A stretch of 64,000 nt of DNA from an uncultured Actinomycetes bacterium (GTDB lineage: Bacteria; Actinomycetota; Thermoleophilia; Solirubrobacterales; Solirubrobacteraceae), in NCBI GenBank assembly GCA_937888775.1, contig CALAQT010000036.1, positions 1 through 64,000 of the forward strand, read 5' to 3'. Made by a program: the position numbers and the translations under genes. Shown here one piece after another: positions 14,812-21,808 of this stretch (positions within the stretch are counted from its first letter, which is position 1; every line of letters begins with the position of its first letter). Under the pieces are notes generated by a model. It was not told the origin of the DNA. It saw nothing but the letters and a program-made list of their open reading frames with translations, and searched no databases.

Positions 14812-15033
14812 ATGTCAGTTTGTAGAGTGTGCAACGCGGTAATCGTCTGGTCTGAGGACGGCGACGGCGAGAGGGTTCCGCTCGATGAGCACGAGATGCT
14901 CGACTACGGGCCGGGGCGCTACCGCATCGTGGCCAACTCGGTCCCTCCGGTCGTTGAGGCGATCAGCGAAGAGAGTCCGCTTCGGACCTACGTTGACCAC
15001 CGGGTGCTCTGCCAGCAGCCGAGGGCGATGTGA
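14812..15033 (+). CDS. 73-residue CxxC protein
   Basis: AAGGAG lies 6 nt before the ATG. It begins MSVCRVCNAVIVW, has a later His (DHRVLC) and a Cys near the C-terminus, so one zinc site is likely (C-x2-C..H-x3-C). It is the first gene after the structured leader and so is the one most likely to be controlled by it. Confidence 0.65.
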   Translation: MSVCRVCNAVIVWSEDGDGERVPLDEHEMLDYGPGRYRIVANSVPPVVEAISEESPLRTYVDHRVLCQQPRAM

Positions 15034-15140
15034 CTCACTGGGACGTTGACCACCGTGAGTGCTTCGTCGTCCCAGGGCTGCGCTGGTGGCCCTGGGCGCC
15101 CTGGTACAAGGTTCACTGGCGCACGAGGCCGAGCCGGTGA
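15030..15140 (+). CDS. 36-residue Trp-rich microprotein
   Basis: GTG 15030 overlaps the previous stop and the frame ends at TGA 15138-15140, overlapping the next GTG. Seven of 36 residues are Trp and the end is basic (LRWWPWAPWYKVHWRTRPSR). Amphipathic Trp/Arg-rich peptides often associate with membranes or nucleic acid. Supported by coupling at both ends. Confidence 0.5.
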   Translation: MTHWDVDHRECFVVPGLRWWPWAPWYKVHWRTRPSR

Positions 15141-15556
15141 ACGAGGTCAACTGGCGTGACCGCTGGACGGCAGCGGCCGGTAGGGCGGCGCCGCATATAG
15201 GTGACCCACTGGCAGCGACCGACCAGCTCAACCGACGCATACCCGGACACGTCGGCGTGCCGCGCTACCTGCACACCATCGCCCTTTGGGATCCCGATCG
15301 AGTGCGGCTGGTCCCCTCCGTGGCGGTGACCGAAGAGGGCGACGATGACGTGGGAGAGTTCGCGCTTGTCGCCTGTCCCTGCGGTGCGCATCCCATCGTT
15401 CGGCCGCGGCTCGTCCGATGCGTTGGTGACGATTGCGAGCGGTGGTACACCTATATGAACGGCGGCAAAGTGTTCGTCGTTTACGGGGAGATGGCGCCCC
15501 CACCGCGACCGCCCGTCGTCCCTATCGTCGAGCGCTCGCTTGACGATATCCGATAA
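15137..15556 (+). CDS. Zinc-ribbon protein of unknown function
   Basis: Encodes 139 residues from a GTG coupled to the upstream microprotein. The C-terminal half has ACPCGAHP and RCVGDDCERWY, a four-Cys zinc ribbon framed by strands. No enzyme motif is visible. Confidence 0.7.
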   Translation: MNEVNWRDRWTAAAGRAAPHIGDPLAATDQLNRRIPGHVGVPRYLHTIALWDPDRVRLVPSVAVTEEGDDDVGEFALVACPCGAHPIVRPRLVRCVGDDCERWYTYMNGGKVFVVYGEMAPPPRPPVVPIVERSLDDIR

Positions 15557-15575
15557 GCCTGCCAGACTTCGGGGC

Positions 15576-15866
15576 ATGAACGATCTGGTCATCACCGGGC
15601 GTCAGCCCGTAGCCCCGCTCAGCGACGCCATTCTGGTCGCCGCATGCGCGCTCGACATCTGGGAATGCTGGGCGCACGAGGACCGCTACCACTTCGCTCT
15701 CGGCGGCGGCTGGACGCTCGCGCTTTCCTCGGATAGTGCGGACCGGATCCGGGTCGAGACTTGCCGTCTGACCCGAACGATGGATACGATGTGGGCCTCA
15801 AGCCATCGATCCGACCGCCTGGCTGGCCTGGTTCGGAAGATGAGCACCGTGCCAGAAGCAGCTTGA
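15576..15866 (+). CDS. 96-residue protein of unknown function
   Basis: The ATG at 15576 has a GGGG-type site upstream; an earlier TTG at 15540 overlaps the previous gene. The product is a mixed fold with Trp-rich centre (LDIWECWAHEDRYHFALGGG). No family is recognised. Confidence 0.65.
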   Translation: MNDLVITGRQPVAPLSDAILVAACALDIWECWAHEDRYHFALGGGWTLALSSDSADRIRVETCRLTRTMDTMWASSHRSDRLAGLVRKMSTVPEAA

Positions 15867-15882
15867 TCCGGAGGGAAAGACC

Positions 15883-16098
15883 ATGAACAGCTTGAATCTC
15901 GGCTCCGAGCCGGTGGCAATCGTTGGGACCGTGGACTCGGTCCTGATCGGCGTCCAACAGCTCGCGATCCCCATGTCATCGGGCCTACACGCGGCGGTTG
16001 CCATCGTCCTCGTGATCCTCGGAACGATCCTCGCGAGGTCGGGCGTCACGCCCAACGCGAAGGCAGCGTCCAGCGCGACGCAGCCGCCCGCAGTCTGA
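15883..16098 (+). CDS. Holin-like small membrane protein
   Basis: Encodes 71 residues with GGAGGGA before the ATG. One weak and one strong hydrophobic helix (VDSVLIGVQQLAIPM and AAVAIVLVILGTILA) are followed by ARSGVTPNAKA. This resembles the small phage holin-type proteins of actinophages, which end in a T/A-R-S-x-V-T-P motif. Holins time lysis by opening the membrane to endolysin. No endolysin gene is seen next to it, so the lysis role is inference. Confidence 0.6.
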   Translation: MNSLNLGSEPVAIVGTVDSVLIGVQQLAIPMSSGLHAAVAIVLVILGTILARSGVTPNAKAASSATQPPAV

Positions 16099-16099
16099 C

Positions 16100-16441
16100 G
16101 TGGGCGCCAAAGCCAACTGGTTCGTCGATGCCGTAGCGGGCCTCGACGATCAGCCAGACCCCTTCGCGGCGCCGATCGAGGAGGTCGGGGAGCGCATCGA
16201 CCTCCTCGACCCGAAGGCGACTCTCTCGCTGCGCCTGACCGAGCTACTGGGGCGCGAGGCCAGTCTCGACAGACACGGCATCGTCTGCCCGATCAAGGAC
16301 AGAGCCGACTCGACCTGCCACGCCTGCCCAGTCAGCAAGGCCTCGGACCCCACGGCCGACCTGTCCACGTTGTGCCGGGTCGGCCGCGAGCAAGAGACCG
16401 TGATGACGGAGCTGGCGGTTTTGGCATGCCGAGACGAGTAG
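16100..16441 (+). CDS. 113-residue CxxC protein
   Basis: Starts at GTG 16100. Cys63-like GIVCPIKD, then TCHACPVS and LCRVGREQE give four Cys in an arrangement typical of small phage zinc proteins located before terminase genes. Function unknown. Confidence 0.65.
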   Translation: MGAKANWFVDAVAGLDDQPDPFAAPIEEVGERIDLLDPKATLSLRLTELLGREASLDRHGIVCPIKDRADSTCHACPVSKASDPTADLSTLCRVGREQETVMTELAVLACRDE

Positions 16442-16983
16442 AACCCCGGCCGCTCAAGCAGCACCAGCTCAAGACCGTTCTACTCAGGGTTCCGACCCTG
16501 GCGTGGCCCACCATCAGCACCGGCCGCGCCTCAGAGTTCAGGGCGGCTACAGGGAACGTGCCCCAGCTCTGGAACGTCCCCCTCCCAGCCCTGGTAGTCG
16601 CCTACCGACGCCAGCTCTCCAAAGTCAACTACGACTATCGCCTGATGGTCATGGAGGGTGTGCGTCAGGAGGCGCTAGGGACGATCAGCGAGGAGGGGCT
16701 GCGTCGAGCTGGCTATGCCGGTGACGATGCGCTGGCCCACTTCCGGCGTGACTGGATGGTCAGCGAGAAGAAGCGGTTTGAGCCGCTGCGCAAGGTGTTC
16801 GTGTTCACCGTGCGCCCATTCGAGCACGGTGACATCAGTCGCGTGGGCGAATCCATAATCAACCATCTCTATGGTGACTACCTTGTCCAGGAAGCGCACA
16901 AGCGGTCGCGAACGATCCAAGTACGAGACCCGGCTGCGGGCTCTAGCCGAGGTAGAGAGGCAGCTTCGGTTGGAAGCCGCTGA
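16426..16983 (+). CDS. Conserved-looking 185-residue protein upstream of terminase
   Basis: ATG 16426 overlaps the previous gene. The central part (WPTISTGRASEFRAATG, then FRRDWMVSEKKRFEPLRKV and VFTVRPFEHGD) is the kind of well-conserved region found in phage proteins near terminases; ISTGRASEFR suggests a substrate loop. A PUA/ASCH-like fold is possible but not shown. The last 30 residues lose this character and overlap another open frame, so the true end could be nearer 16890 in an ancestor. Confidence 0.7.
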   Translation: MPRRVEPRPLKQHQLKTVLLRVPTLAWPTISTGRASEFRAATGNVPQLWNVPLPALVVAYRRQLSKVNYDYRLMVMEGVRQEALGTISEEGLRRAGYAGDDALAHFRRDWMVSEKKRFEPLRKVFVFTVRPFEHGDISRVGESIINHLYGDYLVQEAHKRSRTIQVRDPAAGSSRGREAASVGSR

Positions 16984-16994
16984 CCGGCGTCGAC

Positions 16995-17405
16995 ATGGCT
17001 ACAGGCACCCCAATAGATCGCCCCAGCGCGTTCGTTTCGCTGACCGACATCAACAACCAGGTGTCGTTCTTCCTAGAGGGGCGCTACCAGCAGTGCTGCG
17101 CGCATTGCGGACGTATCAAGGGTAGCTGGCAGGTCCACCATGTCATCTTTCGCCAGCACTGTCGCAAGGAGGGTGCTCCACAGTACAGCCCGGACAACGC
17201 GCTTCGCGTCTGTCAGGGCGCTGCGGAGTGTTGTCACGAGCGCGAACACAGCGCTCAGGAGCGCATCCGCGTTTCCGATCTGCGTGACGAGAACATCGCT
17301 TTCGCTGCTCGCTGGTTGGGACCCGGCCCCGCCTACGAGTACCTTAGAAGGCGCTATGAAGACGACGGCGATCCGCGCCTCGATGCACTACTGGAGCAGC
17401 CATGA
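16995..17405 (+). CDS. HNH endonuclease
   Basis: Encodes 136 residues. CAHCGRIKGSWQVHHVIF gives a Cys pair and the His-His of an HNH motif; the Asn (SPDNALRVC) and terminal His (CCHEREH) follow at normal spacing. HNH proteins adjacent to terminase genes in HK97-like phages assist DNA cleavage during packaging, and the position just before the terminase genes supports that role. The start has no strong ribosome-binding site. Confidence 0.8.
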   Translation: MATGTPIDRPSAFVSLTDINNQVSFFLEGRYQQCCAHCGRIKGSWQVHHVIFRQHCRKEGAPQYSPDNALRVCQGAAECCHEREHSAQERIRVSDLRDENIAFAARWLGPGPAYEYLRRRYEDDGDPRLDALLEQP

Positions 17406-18061
17406 GTAACGACCAGCACGTTGTCACCCTGCCCGATGGCGGTGGGGAGATGTGGCTCGGGAGTAAAGCCGAGGTCGATCGCTGGCAGACACTCGAAACG
17501 CGCTACCGCGACGAGTACGACCTACGCAAGGTCAACGATCTGACCAACCTGGGCACGCTGCTCGTGCAGCAGATCAACCTCTACCGCTCCCAGCAGGCTC
17601 TCTCCGGACGCATCCCCGAGGTCGACGCCGATGATCTGCCGACCGGCAAGATGAAGTCCGTCGTGCTCAAGCCCGCCGAGGTCACTCGCTATCAGGAGCA
17701 AGTCACCAACGCCTCAAAGGAGATCCGCGAGATCGAGAAGACGATGGGCATCGACAAGAAGTCACGTGACGCCGCAGGTGACGAGACGCTGCGGAGCTGG
17801 CTGATGACCATGAAGGACCGCGCTCACCGCTACGGCCTGCACGTCTCCCGGCGCACGAAGGCTTACGAGGAGTTCGCGATGGAGCTGCGCTGGCGCGTGC
17901 GTCTCAACCAGGTCGGTGACGCCGAAGACAAGATGTATGAGGACTGCACTGACGAGCGGATTATCCAATGGGTGCGTGAGCGGCTCGCAGAGCTTGAGGT
18001 CAAGGACCAGGAGTTTGCACAGGAAGAGGGCGCGCTTGTGCTTGGAATCGCTAGGCCATGA
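17402..18061 (+). CDS. Possible terminase small subunit
   Basis: Encodes 219 residues, coupled to both neighbours by ATGA. It is highly charged and helical (EIREIEKTMGIDKKSRD, LRSWLMTMKDRAHRYGLHVS). Position immediately before the large terminase suggests the small, DNA-recognising subunit, but I cannot see a clear helix-turn-helix. The assignment is mostly by context. Confidence 0.6.
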   Translation: MSNDQHVVTLPDGGGEMWLGSKAEVDRWQTLETRYRDEYDLRKVNDLTNLGTLLVQQINLYRSQQALSGRIPEVDADDLPTGKMKSVVLKPAEVTRYQEQVTNASKEIREIEKTMGIDKKSRDAAGDETLRSWLMTMKDRAHRYGLHVSRRTKAYEEFAMELRWRVRLNQVGDAEDKMYEDCTDERIIQWVRERLAELEVKDQEFAQEEGALVLGIARP

Positions 18062-19905
18062 CGGCCACCGCTCCTGTCGTCCCTCTACCGCCTGACTCCA
18101 TCAGCGACCTGGTGCGCATCGAGAACCGGCCGTTACCGATGGACGCAGGCGCGTTCATATTCACCGAAGAAGACTTCCTGCTCTTCGGGATGTTGCTCGA
18201 TCCGGTCTACATGCCCGAGCTGATGTGGAAGGACCCAAAGAACTTCGACTACGGCAGCCAGTACCGGGTGCGCGATTACCAGTACATCATCAACCGGCTC
18301 GAAGACCCCTACGCGATCATCAGTTGCGCGCGCTCGGTGGGTAAGACCGAGTCAGAGAAGGTACACGCGGAGATCCATCCGCTCAAGAACTTCGACAACC
18401 TGCTCATCACTGCGCCCGAGCTGATTCACCTGCTCCCGCTCACTGACTCCATCGAAAGCAACATCCACGACAACCGCCTGTTGTCAGAGATGCTCGATCT
18501 GCGTAACGGTCAGACCGGCTTTCAGCATCGCCCCTTCCAGTGCAACCTGATCGACGGCACGAAGATCGTCGGGCGTATCCCGAAGAAGGACGGCACGGGC
18601 GTCAAGGCGCAGCACCAGAAGGATCTGATCGTCGAGGAGGGGCAGGACTTCCCAGAGAAGGGCTGGATCGAACTGGCAGAGACCGTGAACTACGACTCGC
18701 GTGACCGCCAGGGCAACTCCGACTTCCACTTCTGGGTCTACGGTGTTCACTCGGGCGACAAGTCCTCGGGCTTCGACGAGCGCGCACGCTCATCGCTGTT
18801 TCGTAAGATCAAGGTGACCGCACTGCGTCGTCCAGACTGGGGGCCGACACGCAAGCAGAATGCGATCGCCTCCTATGGCGGTACGTCCTCCCCGGACTAC
18901 AAGCGCAACATCCTGGGTGAACCGGGTTCTGGTGCGACCGCGTACTTCGTCACCGCCCGCTTGATGGCGTGTGTGGATCAGGCGGTTGGTCGTGACGGCA
19001 AACCGCCATCCGACTACAACGAGAACACCTACGTGGCTCAAACCTTCCGCGCGGAGGAACTAGACGAGCTGGACATGAAGATCACCGATCTACTCGACCT
19101 GCCCAGTATCCCCACGCGCGGTTGGTGGGTCGGCTCTGACCTTGGACTCACCGACTCGCCAACCGTGATCTCGATGTTCGCGGAGATTGAGATCGCCAAG
19201 AAGCGTCGATTGGCGCTCATTCGCAAGTTCACCCTAGAGCGCTTCCGTCCCCGGCAGATCCGTGAAGCGCTCTATGCGATCGCCTGGCATCTGGGTCACG
19301 ATCTCCTTGGGGTCGGCATCGACATGACAGGCCTCGGCTACCCGATCTTCCAGGATATGGAGGACGACGAGCTGTGCCCGCCGCGCCTCAAGGACGTGGC
19401 GGTCGGTTACACGTTCAACTCGAACGTCGAGGTTGGCGTCGACAAAGACATGGTGACCGACAACCAGGGTGTGCTGCGCGACCATCTGGGCAACATGGTC
19501 AAGGTGATCGTGGACGAGATGACTGGCGAGACCCACTACGTCACGATGATGCCGTTCATCGCCGCCTCGACTCGCTATATCCGCGAGGAGGTCGACTCGG
19601 GTTACCTACTGCTGCCCTTCGACACCGACGTGACCAGCGACATGCTCCAGGAGACCAAGCAGCGCGTCGAGCGCATCGGTCGCCGTGGTGAGAGCGGCGG
19701 TGGTTCGCGGGTAAAGAAGGGCGATCGCTTCCACATACTCGACTCCTTCCGGGCGATGGCCTACCGTCGCCGTCAGGATGAGATCCTCGCCCAGCTCGCG
19801 TCCCCTGAGCAGGTCTCTGTACTGGACATCGCCGGTGACGGCAGCTCGATGGGCCTGGACGGCTACACCGAGGAGCAGATCCGTGGCGTCCTCGGACTCT
19901 CGTGA
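18058..19905 (+). CDS. Terminase large subunit
   Basis: Encodes 615 residues, a usual length. This ATP-driven motor packages DNA through the portal and cuts concatemers. A Walker A variant SCARSVGKTE lies at residues 89-98 and Walker B KDLIVEEGQDF at about 189-198. The RNase-H-like nuclease domain shows the first Asp in WWVGSDLGLTDSPT (about residue 361), a second acidic site in VGIDMTG (about 420), and the last Asp in LDSFRAMAYRR (about 561). It follows the putative small subunit and HNH protein and precedes the head genes. Recognition is confident. Confidence 0.92.
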   Translation: MTATAPVVPLPPDSISDLVRIENRPLPMDAGAFIFTEEDFLLFGMLLDPVYMPELMWKDPKNFDYGSQYRVRDYQYIINRLEDPYAIISCARSVGKTESEKVHAEIHPLKNFDNLLITAPELIHLLPLTDSIESNIHDNRLLSEMLDLRNGQTGFQHRPFQCNLIDGTKIVGRIPKKDGTGVKAQHQKDLIVEEGQDFPEKGWIELAETVNYDSRDRQGNSDFHFWVYGVHSGDKSSGFDERARSSLFRKIKVTALRRPDWGPTRKQNAIASYGGTSSPDYKRNILGEPGSGATAYFVTARLMACVDQAVGRDGKPPSDYNENTYVAQTFRAEELDELDMKITDLLDLPSIPTRGWWVGSDLGLTDSPTVISMFAEIEIAKKRRLALIRKFTLERFRPRQIREALYAIAWHLGHDLLGVGIDMTGLGYPIFQDMEDDELCPPRLKDVAVGYTFNSNVEVGVDKDMVTDNQGVLRDHLGNMVKVIVDEMTGETHYVTMMPFIAASTRYIREEVDSGYLLLPFDTDVTSDMLQETKQRVERIGRRGESGGGSRVKKGDRFHILDSFRAMAYRRRQDEILAQLASPEQVSVLDIAGDGSSMGLDGYTEEQIRGVLGLS

Positions 19906-19911
19906 CCGGAT

Positions 19912-19922
19912 CGTAGATTACG
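19912..19922. promoter_or_regulatory. CGTAGATTACG motif, copy A
   Basis: The near-palindrome CGTA-GAT-TACG, extended to TCGTA/TACGA, lies between the terminase stop (19905) and the next ATG (19928). It is one of five exact copies in the window (see the findings). An operator, stoperator-like site or promoter element is possible. Confidence 0.5.
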
Positions 19923-19927
19923 AGTAG

Positions 19928-20454
19928 ATGCTGTGTCTGCTGACGGGCCAACCACACAGGGACTCGGGCTTCCGGGTCGGGGGCTCGACGATGTGCCTGG
20001 ATTGCCAGCAGAAGATCCAGACCTGCTGCGAGGGGCCGGTGGCGAGCCCGCTGCCGGATCCGGTGGCGATCAGGGAGGCGCGACAAGCGTCCTCGCCCGC
20101 GCAGCCAAGCTCCGCTTCCCCAAGATCCGCGATCTCAACGGCCCTCGCGAGCGCATAGATGCGCTTGTCGACCACATCACCGACACCGCGATCCTCCGCG
20201 GCGAGCTGGAAGAGGTCAGGCTCAACGCCGAGACCGAGCTACTGCTCCTCCGTGGCCGCTGGAATCGCATTCCTACCGTGCGAGGCAAGACGCAGTCGGC
20301 GTCGGAGGCGGCCAAGCGCGACGCCAATCGTGACCTGGCCGAGCAGATCGACACGGCGCGGTGGCTCATCGCTCGATGCACGGAGGCGATCGCTCGCTTC
20401 GGCGGTTCAGATTACGACGCCGCTTCTCGGGCGTATACACTCCTCGCTGGCTGA
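19928..20454 (+). CDS. Zinc-knuckle plus helical protein; coding frame switches near 20,085
   Basis: The frame opened at ATG 19928 has a CLDCQQKIQTCC cluster and very high third-position GC until about 20,085, then loses coding character and stops at 20158. From about 20,090 the frame one base back has high third-position GC and a good helical protein (RIDALVDHITDTAILRGELE) to 20454, but has no start codon at that point; its only upstream start (GTG 19933) would read a stretch with poor coding character. This suggests one gene interrupted by a frameshift, by mutation, assembly error or programmed shift. I see no standard slippery heptamer. Function unknown; lies between terminase and portal. 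Confidence 0.6.
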
Positions 20455-20478
20455 CCTCGATCGATGGGAGATATGAAG

Positions 20479-20772
20479 ATGGAAGACGAACGTGGCACCC
20501 TGCCTGGCACTGCCTCTGAGCAAGCTCCAGGCGTCGGTGGTACCGGCGACCATCCGGCTCCCGCTTCGATGGTCGACGAGAACGGCGTGCTTCACGTCGC
20601 GGGCGAGCCGCCCAACGCCGCGGCGGGACAGTCGCCGGTGGGTGACAGCACCGATGTGCAGTCCGGCACCGACGTTGACCCCGAGGCGCTCGCCAAGCTG
20701 GACGCCGTGACCGAGCCCGTGCAGGCCGAGACGGACAGGCCTGACATCGGCACCCCGACCCAGGAGGACTGA
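20479..20772 (+). CDS. Acidic disordered protein
   Basis: GGGAG lies 8 nt before the ATG at 20479; ATGs at 20464 and 20473 are alternatives. The 97 residues are rich in Gly, Pro, Asp, Glu and Thr, with no hydrophobic core, so the protein is probably disordered. It may act as a small assembly or head-associated factor. No family is recognised. Confidence 0.65.
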   Translation: MEDERGTLPGTASEQAPGVGGTGDHPAPASMVDENGVLHVAGEPPNAAAGQSPVGDSTDVQSGTDVDPEALAKLDAVTEPVQAETDRPDIGTPTQED

Positions 20773-21137
20773 TGGGCACCAACCCCAACGAGCCAAACTA
20801 CCCCTACTCAGGGGGCACCGACAACCCCGGCGACGACACGTCCAAGGCGGGCGGCGGCGTCCAGACCGAGACCGGCGCTCCTCCGACCGCCGTGCTGCAT
20901 CCACCGATCGTCGCGGGACTGGCTGGGGGCGGCACGGACACGCTTCTCCCTCCCGGCGTCGAGGCGGTCCCACCGAGCGGTGCGGGCTTCGAGTCCGGCG
21001 CCGACTACGGCGAGGAGCGCTCGGCCGGGGGCGGCCCGGACGCGACAGGTCGCGAGCCCGGTCAGGACGAGGTCGCCGGTGCCACCGAGACAAGCTCGGA
21101 TCAAGCGCCTGCCTCGTTCCCCGAGCCCAACCCGTGA
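20772..21137 (+). CDS. Gly/Pro-rich disordered protein
   Basis: Coupled by TGATG to the previous gene and similar in composition: 121 residues dominated by Gly, Pro, Thr and Glu, beginning MGTNPNEPNYPYSGGTDNPG. The two may be duplicates that share only composition. The transcript then reaches a strong terminator. Confidence 0.65.
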   Translation: MGTNPNEPNYPYSGGTDNPGDDTSKAGGGVQTETGAPPTAVLHPPIVAGLAGGGTDTLLPPGVEAVPPSGAGFESGADYGEERSAGGGPDATGREPGQDEVAGATETSSDQAPASFPEPNP

Positions 21138-21145
21138 TCCAAGTA

Positions 21146-21208
21146 GTTCGCTAACTGCGAACGAATAGAGCGCCCTCTGCTGAACAAGCGGGGGCGCTCT
21201 GTTATTTT
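21146..21208. terminator. Rho-independent terminator after the disordered-protein genes
   Basis: AGAGCGCCC (21167-21175) pairs with GGGCGCTCT (21192-21200) and is followed by GTTATTTT. A smaller perfect hairpin GTTCGC/GCGAAC (21146-21162) precedes it. The site lies between convergent genes and protects the leftward SSB gene from rightward transcripts. Confidence 0.8.
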
Positions 21209-21234
21209 CCGGGACGCCACGCGCGATTGGGGCT

Positions 21235-21277
21235 GCGGGGGGTGGCCATCGGCGGCAAACTGCTGGCCACCCCCCGC
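21235..21277. terminator. 14-bp hairpin at the end of the SSB gene
   Basis: GCGGGGGGTGGCCA (21235-21248) is perfectly complementary to 21264-21277, with a 15-nt loop. It lies 8 nt past the SSB stop on the leftward strand and is its likely transcript end. There is no T-run. Confidence 0.7.
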
Positions 21278-21284
21278 TTCCAAG

Positions 21285-21716
21285 CTAGAAGGGGATGTCT
21301 TCTTCGGCGGCAGGAGTGGACGGCGCGGCAGAGACCGCGGGAGCGTCCTGGGAGCCGTCCGAGCCGCTTGTCGAGCCCGACCCGGACTCCCGACTGTCCG
21401 AGAGGAACTGGACGTTCTCAGCGATGACCTGGACGCCCTGGCGCTTACTGCCGTCCTGAGCAGTCCACTCGGACCAGTCGAGTCGTCCGCTGATTGCGAC
21501 AGGTCGTCCCTTCGCCAGGTACTTGATGCAGTTGTCAGCCTGAGAGCCAAAGCAGACCACGTCGAAGTAGTTAGCCTTGTCCTCCCACTGCTCATTGCGC
21601 TTCACGCGGGTGTTGCACGCAACACGCATGGAGCAGACCGTCGTGCCGCCCGAGCCCTTCGACTCCGGATCGCGAGTCAAGTTGGCCGTCAGAACGACCG
21701 AGTTGATATTTTGGAT
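21285..21716 (-). CDS. ssb: Single-stranded DNA-binding protein
   Basis: Leftward. An OB-fold SSB: the N-terminus INSVVLTANLTRDPES, then FDVVCFG..AD and AISGRLDWSEW, match bacterial SSBs, and a disordered Ser/Gly-rich linker ends in the acidic tail EEDIPF that recruits partner proteins. The reading frame has a stop (TAA) 18 nt before the expected start and no ATG, GTG or TTG at the right place; GGAGG lies 8 nt before an ATC codon (21716-21714). Initiation at ATC gives 143 residues of normal SSB length. The first canonical start in frame (TTG) would remove the first strand. A base error at ATC is the alternative. Confidence 0.85.
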   Translation of the reverse strand: MQNINSVVLTANLTRDPESKGSGGTTVCSMRVACNTRVKRNEQWEDKANYFDVVCFGSQADNCIKYLAKGRPVAISGRLDWSEWTAQDGSKRQGVQVIAENVQFLSDSRESGSGSTSGSDGSQDAPAVSAAPSTPAAEEDIPF

Positions 21717-21791
21717 GGCTCTGCCCTCCGGGGTTTAGGGGTCGATTCCGGCCCGTAAGAGGGCCGCGCCAGCATTCTAGCCGGTGGCGAC

Positions 21792-21802
21792 CGTAGATTA
21801 CG
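21792..21802. promoter_or_regulatory. CGTAGATTACG motif, copy B
   Basis: Lies in the divergent gap between the leftward SSB gene and the portal gene, 7 nt before the portal ATG (21809). On the leftward strand it falls at about the -35 region of a TAGAAT -10-like hexamer (21774-21779), so binding there could affect the SSB promoter as well. Confidence 0.5.
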
Positions 21803-21808
21803 TCTCGG

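Noticed and set aside
16871..17125. 84-residue frame overlapping the end of the 16426 gene and the HNH gene
   Set aside because: Its first 40 residues look plausible, but it overlaps HNH coding by about 130 nt in another frame and lacks a ribosome-binding site; the HNH motif shows which frame is real there.
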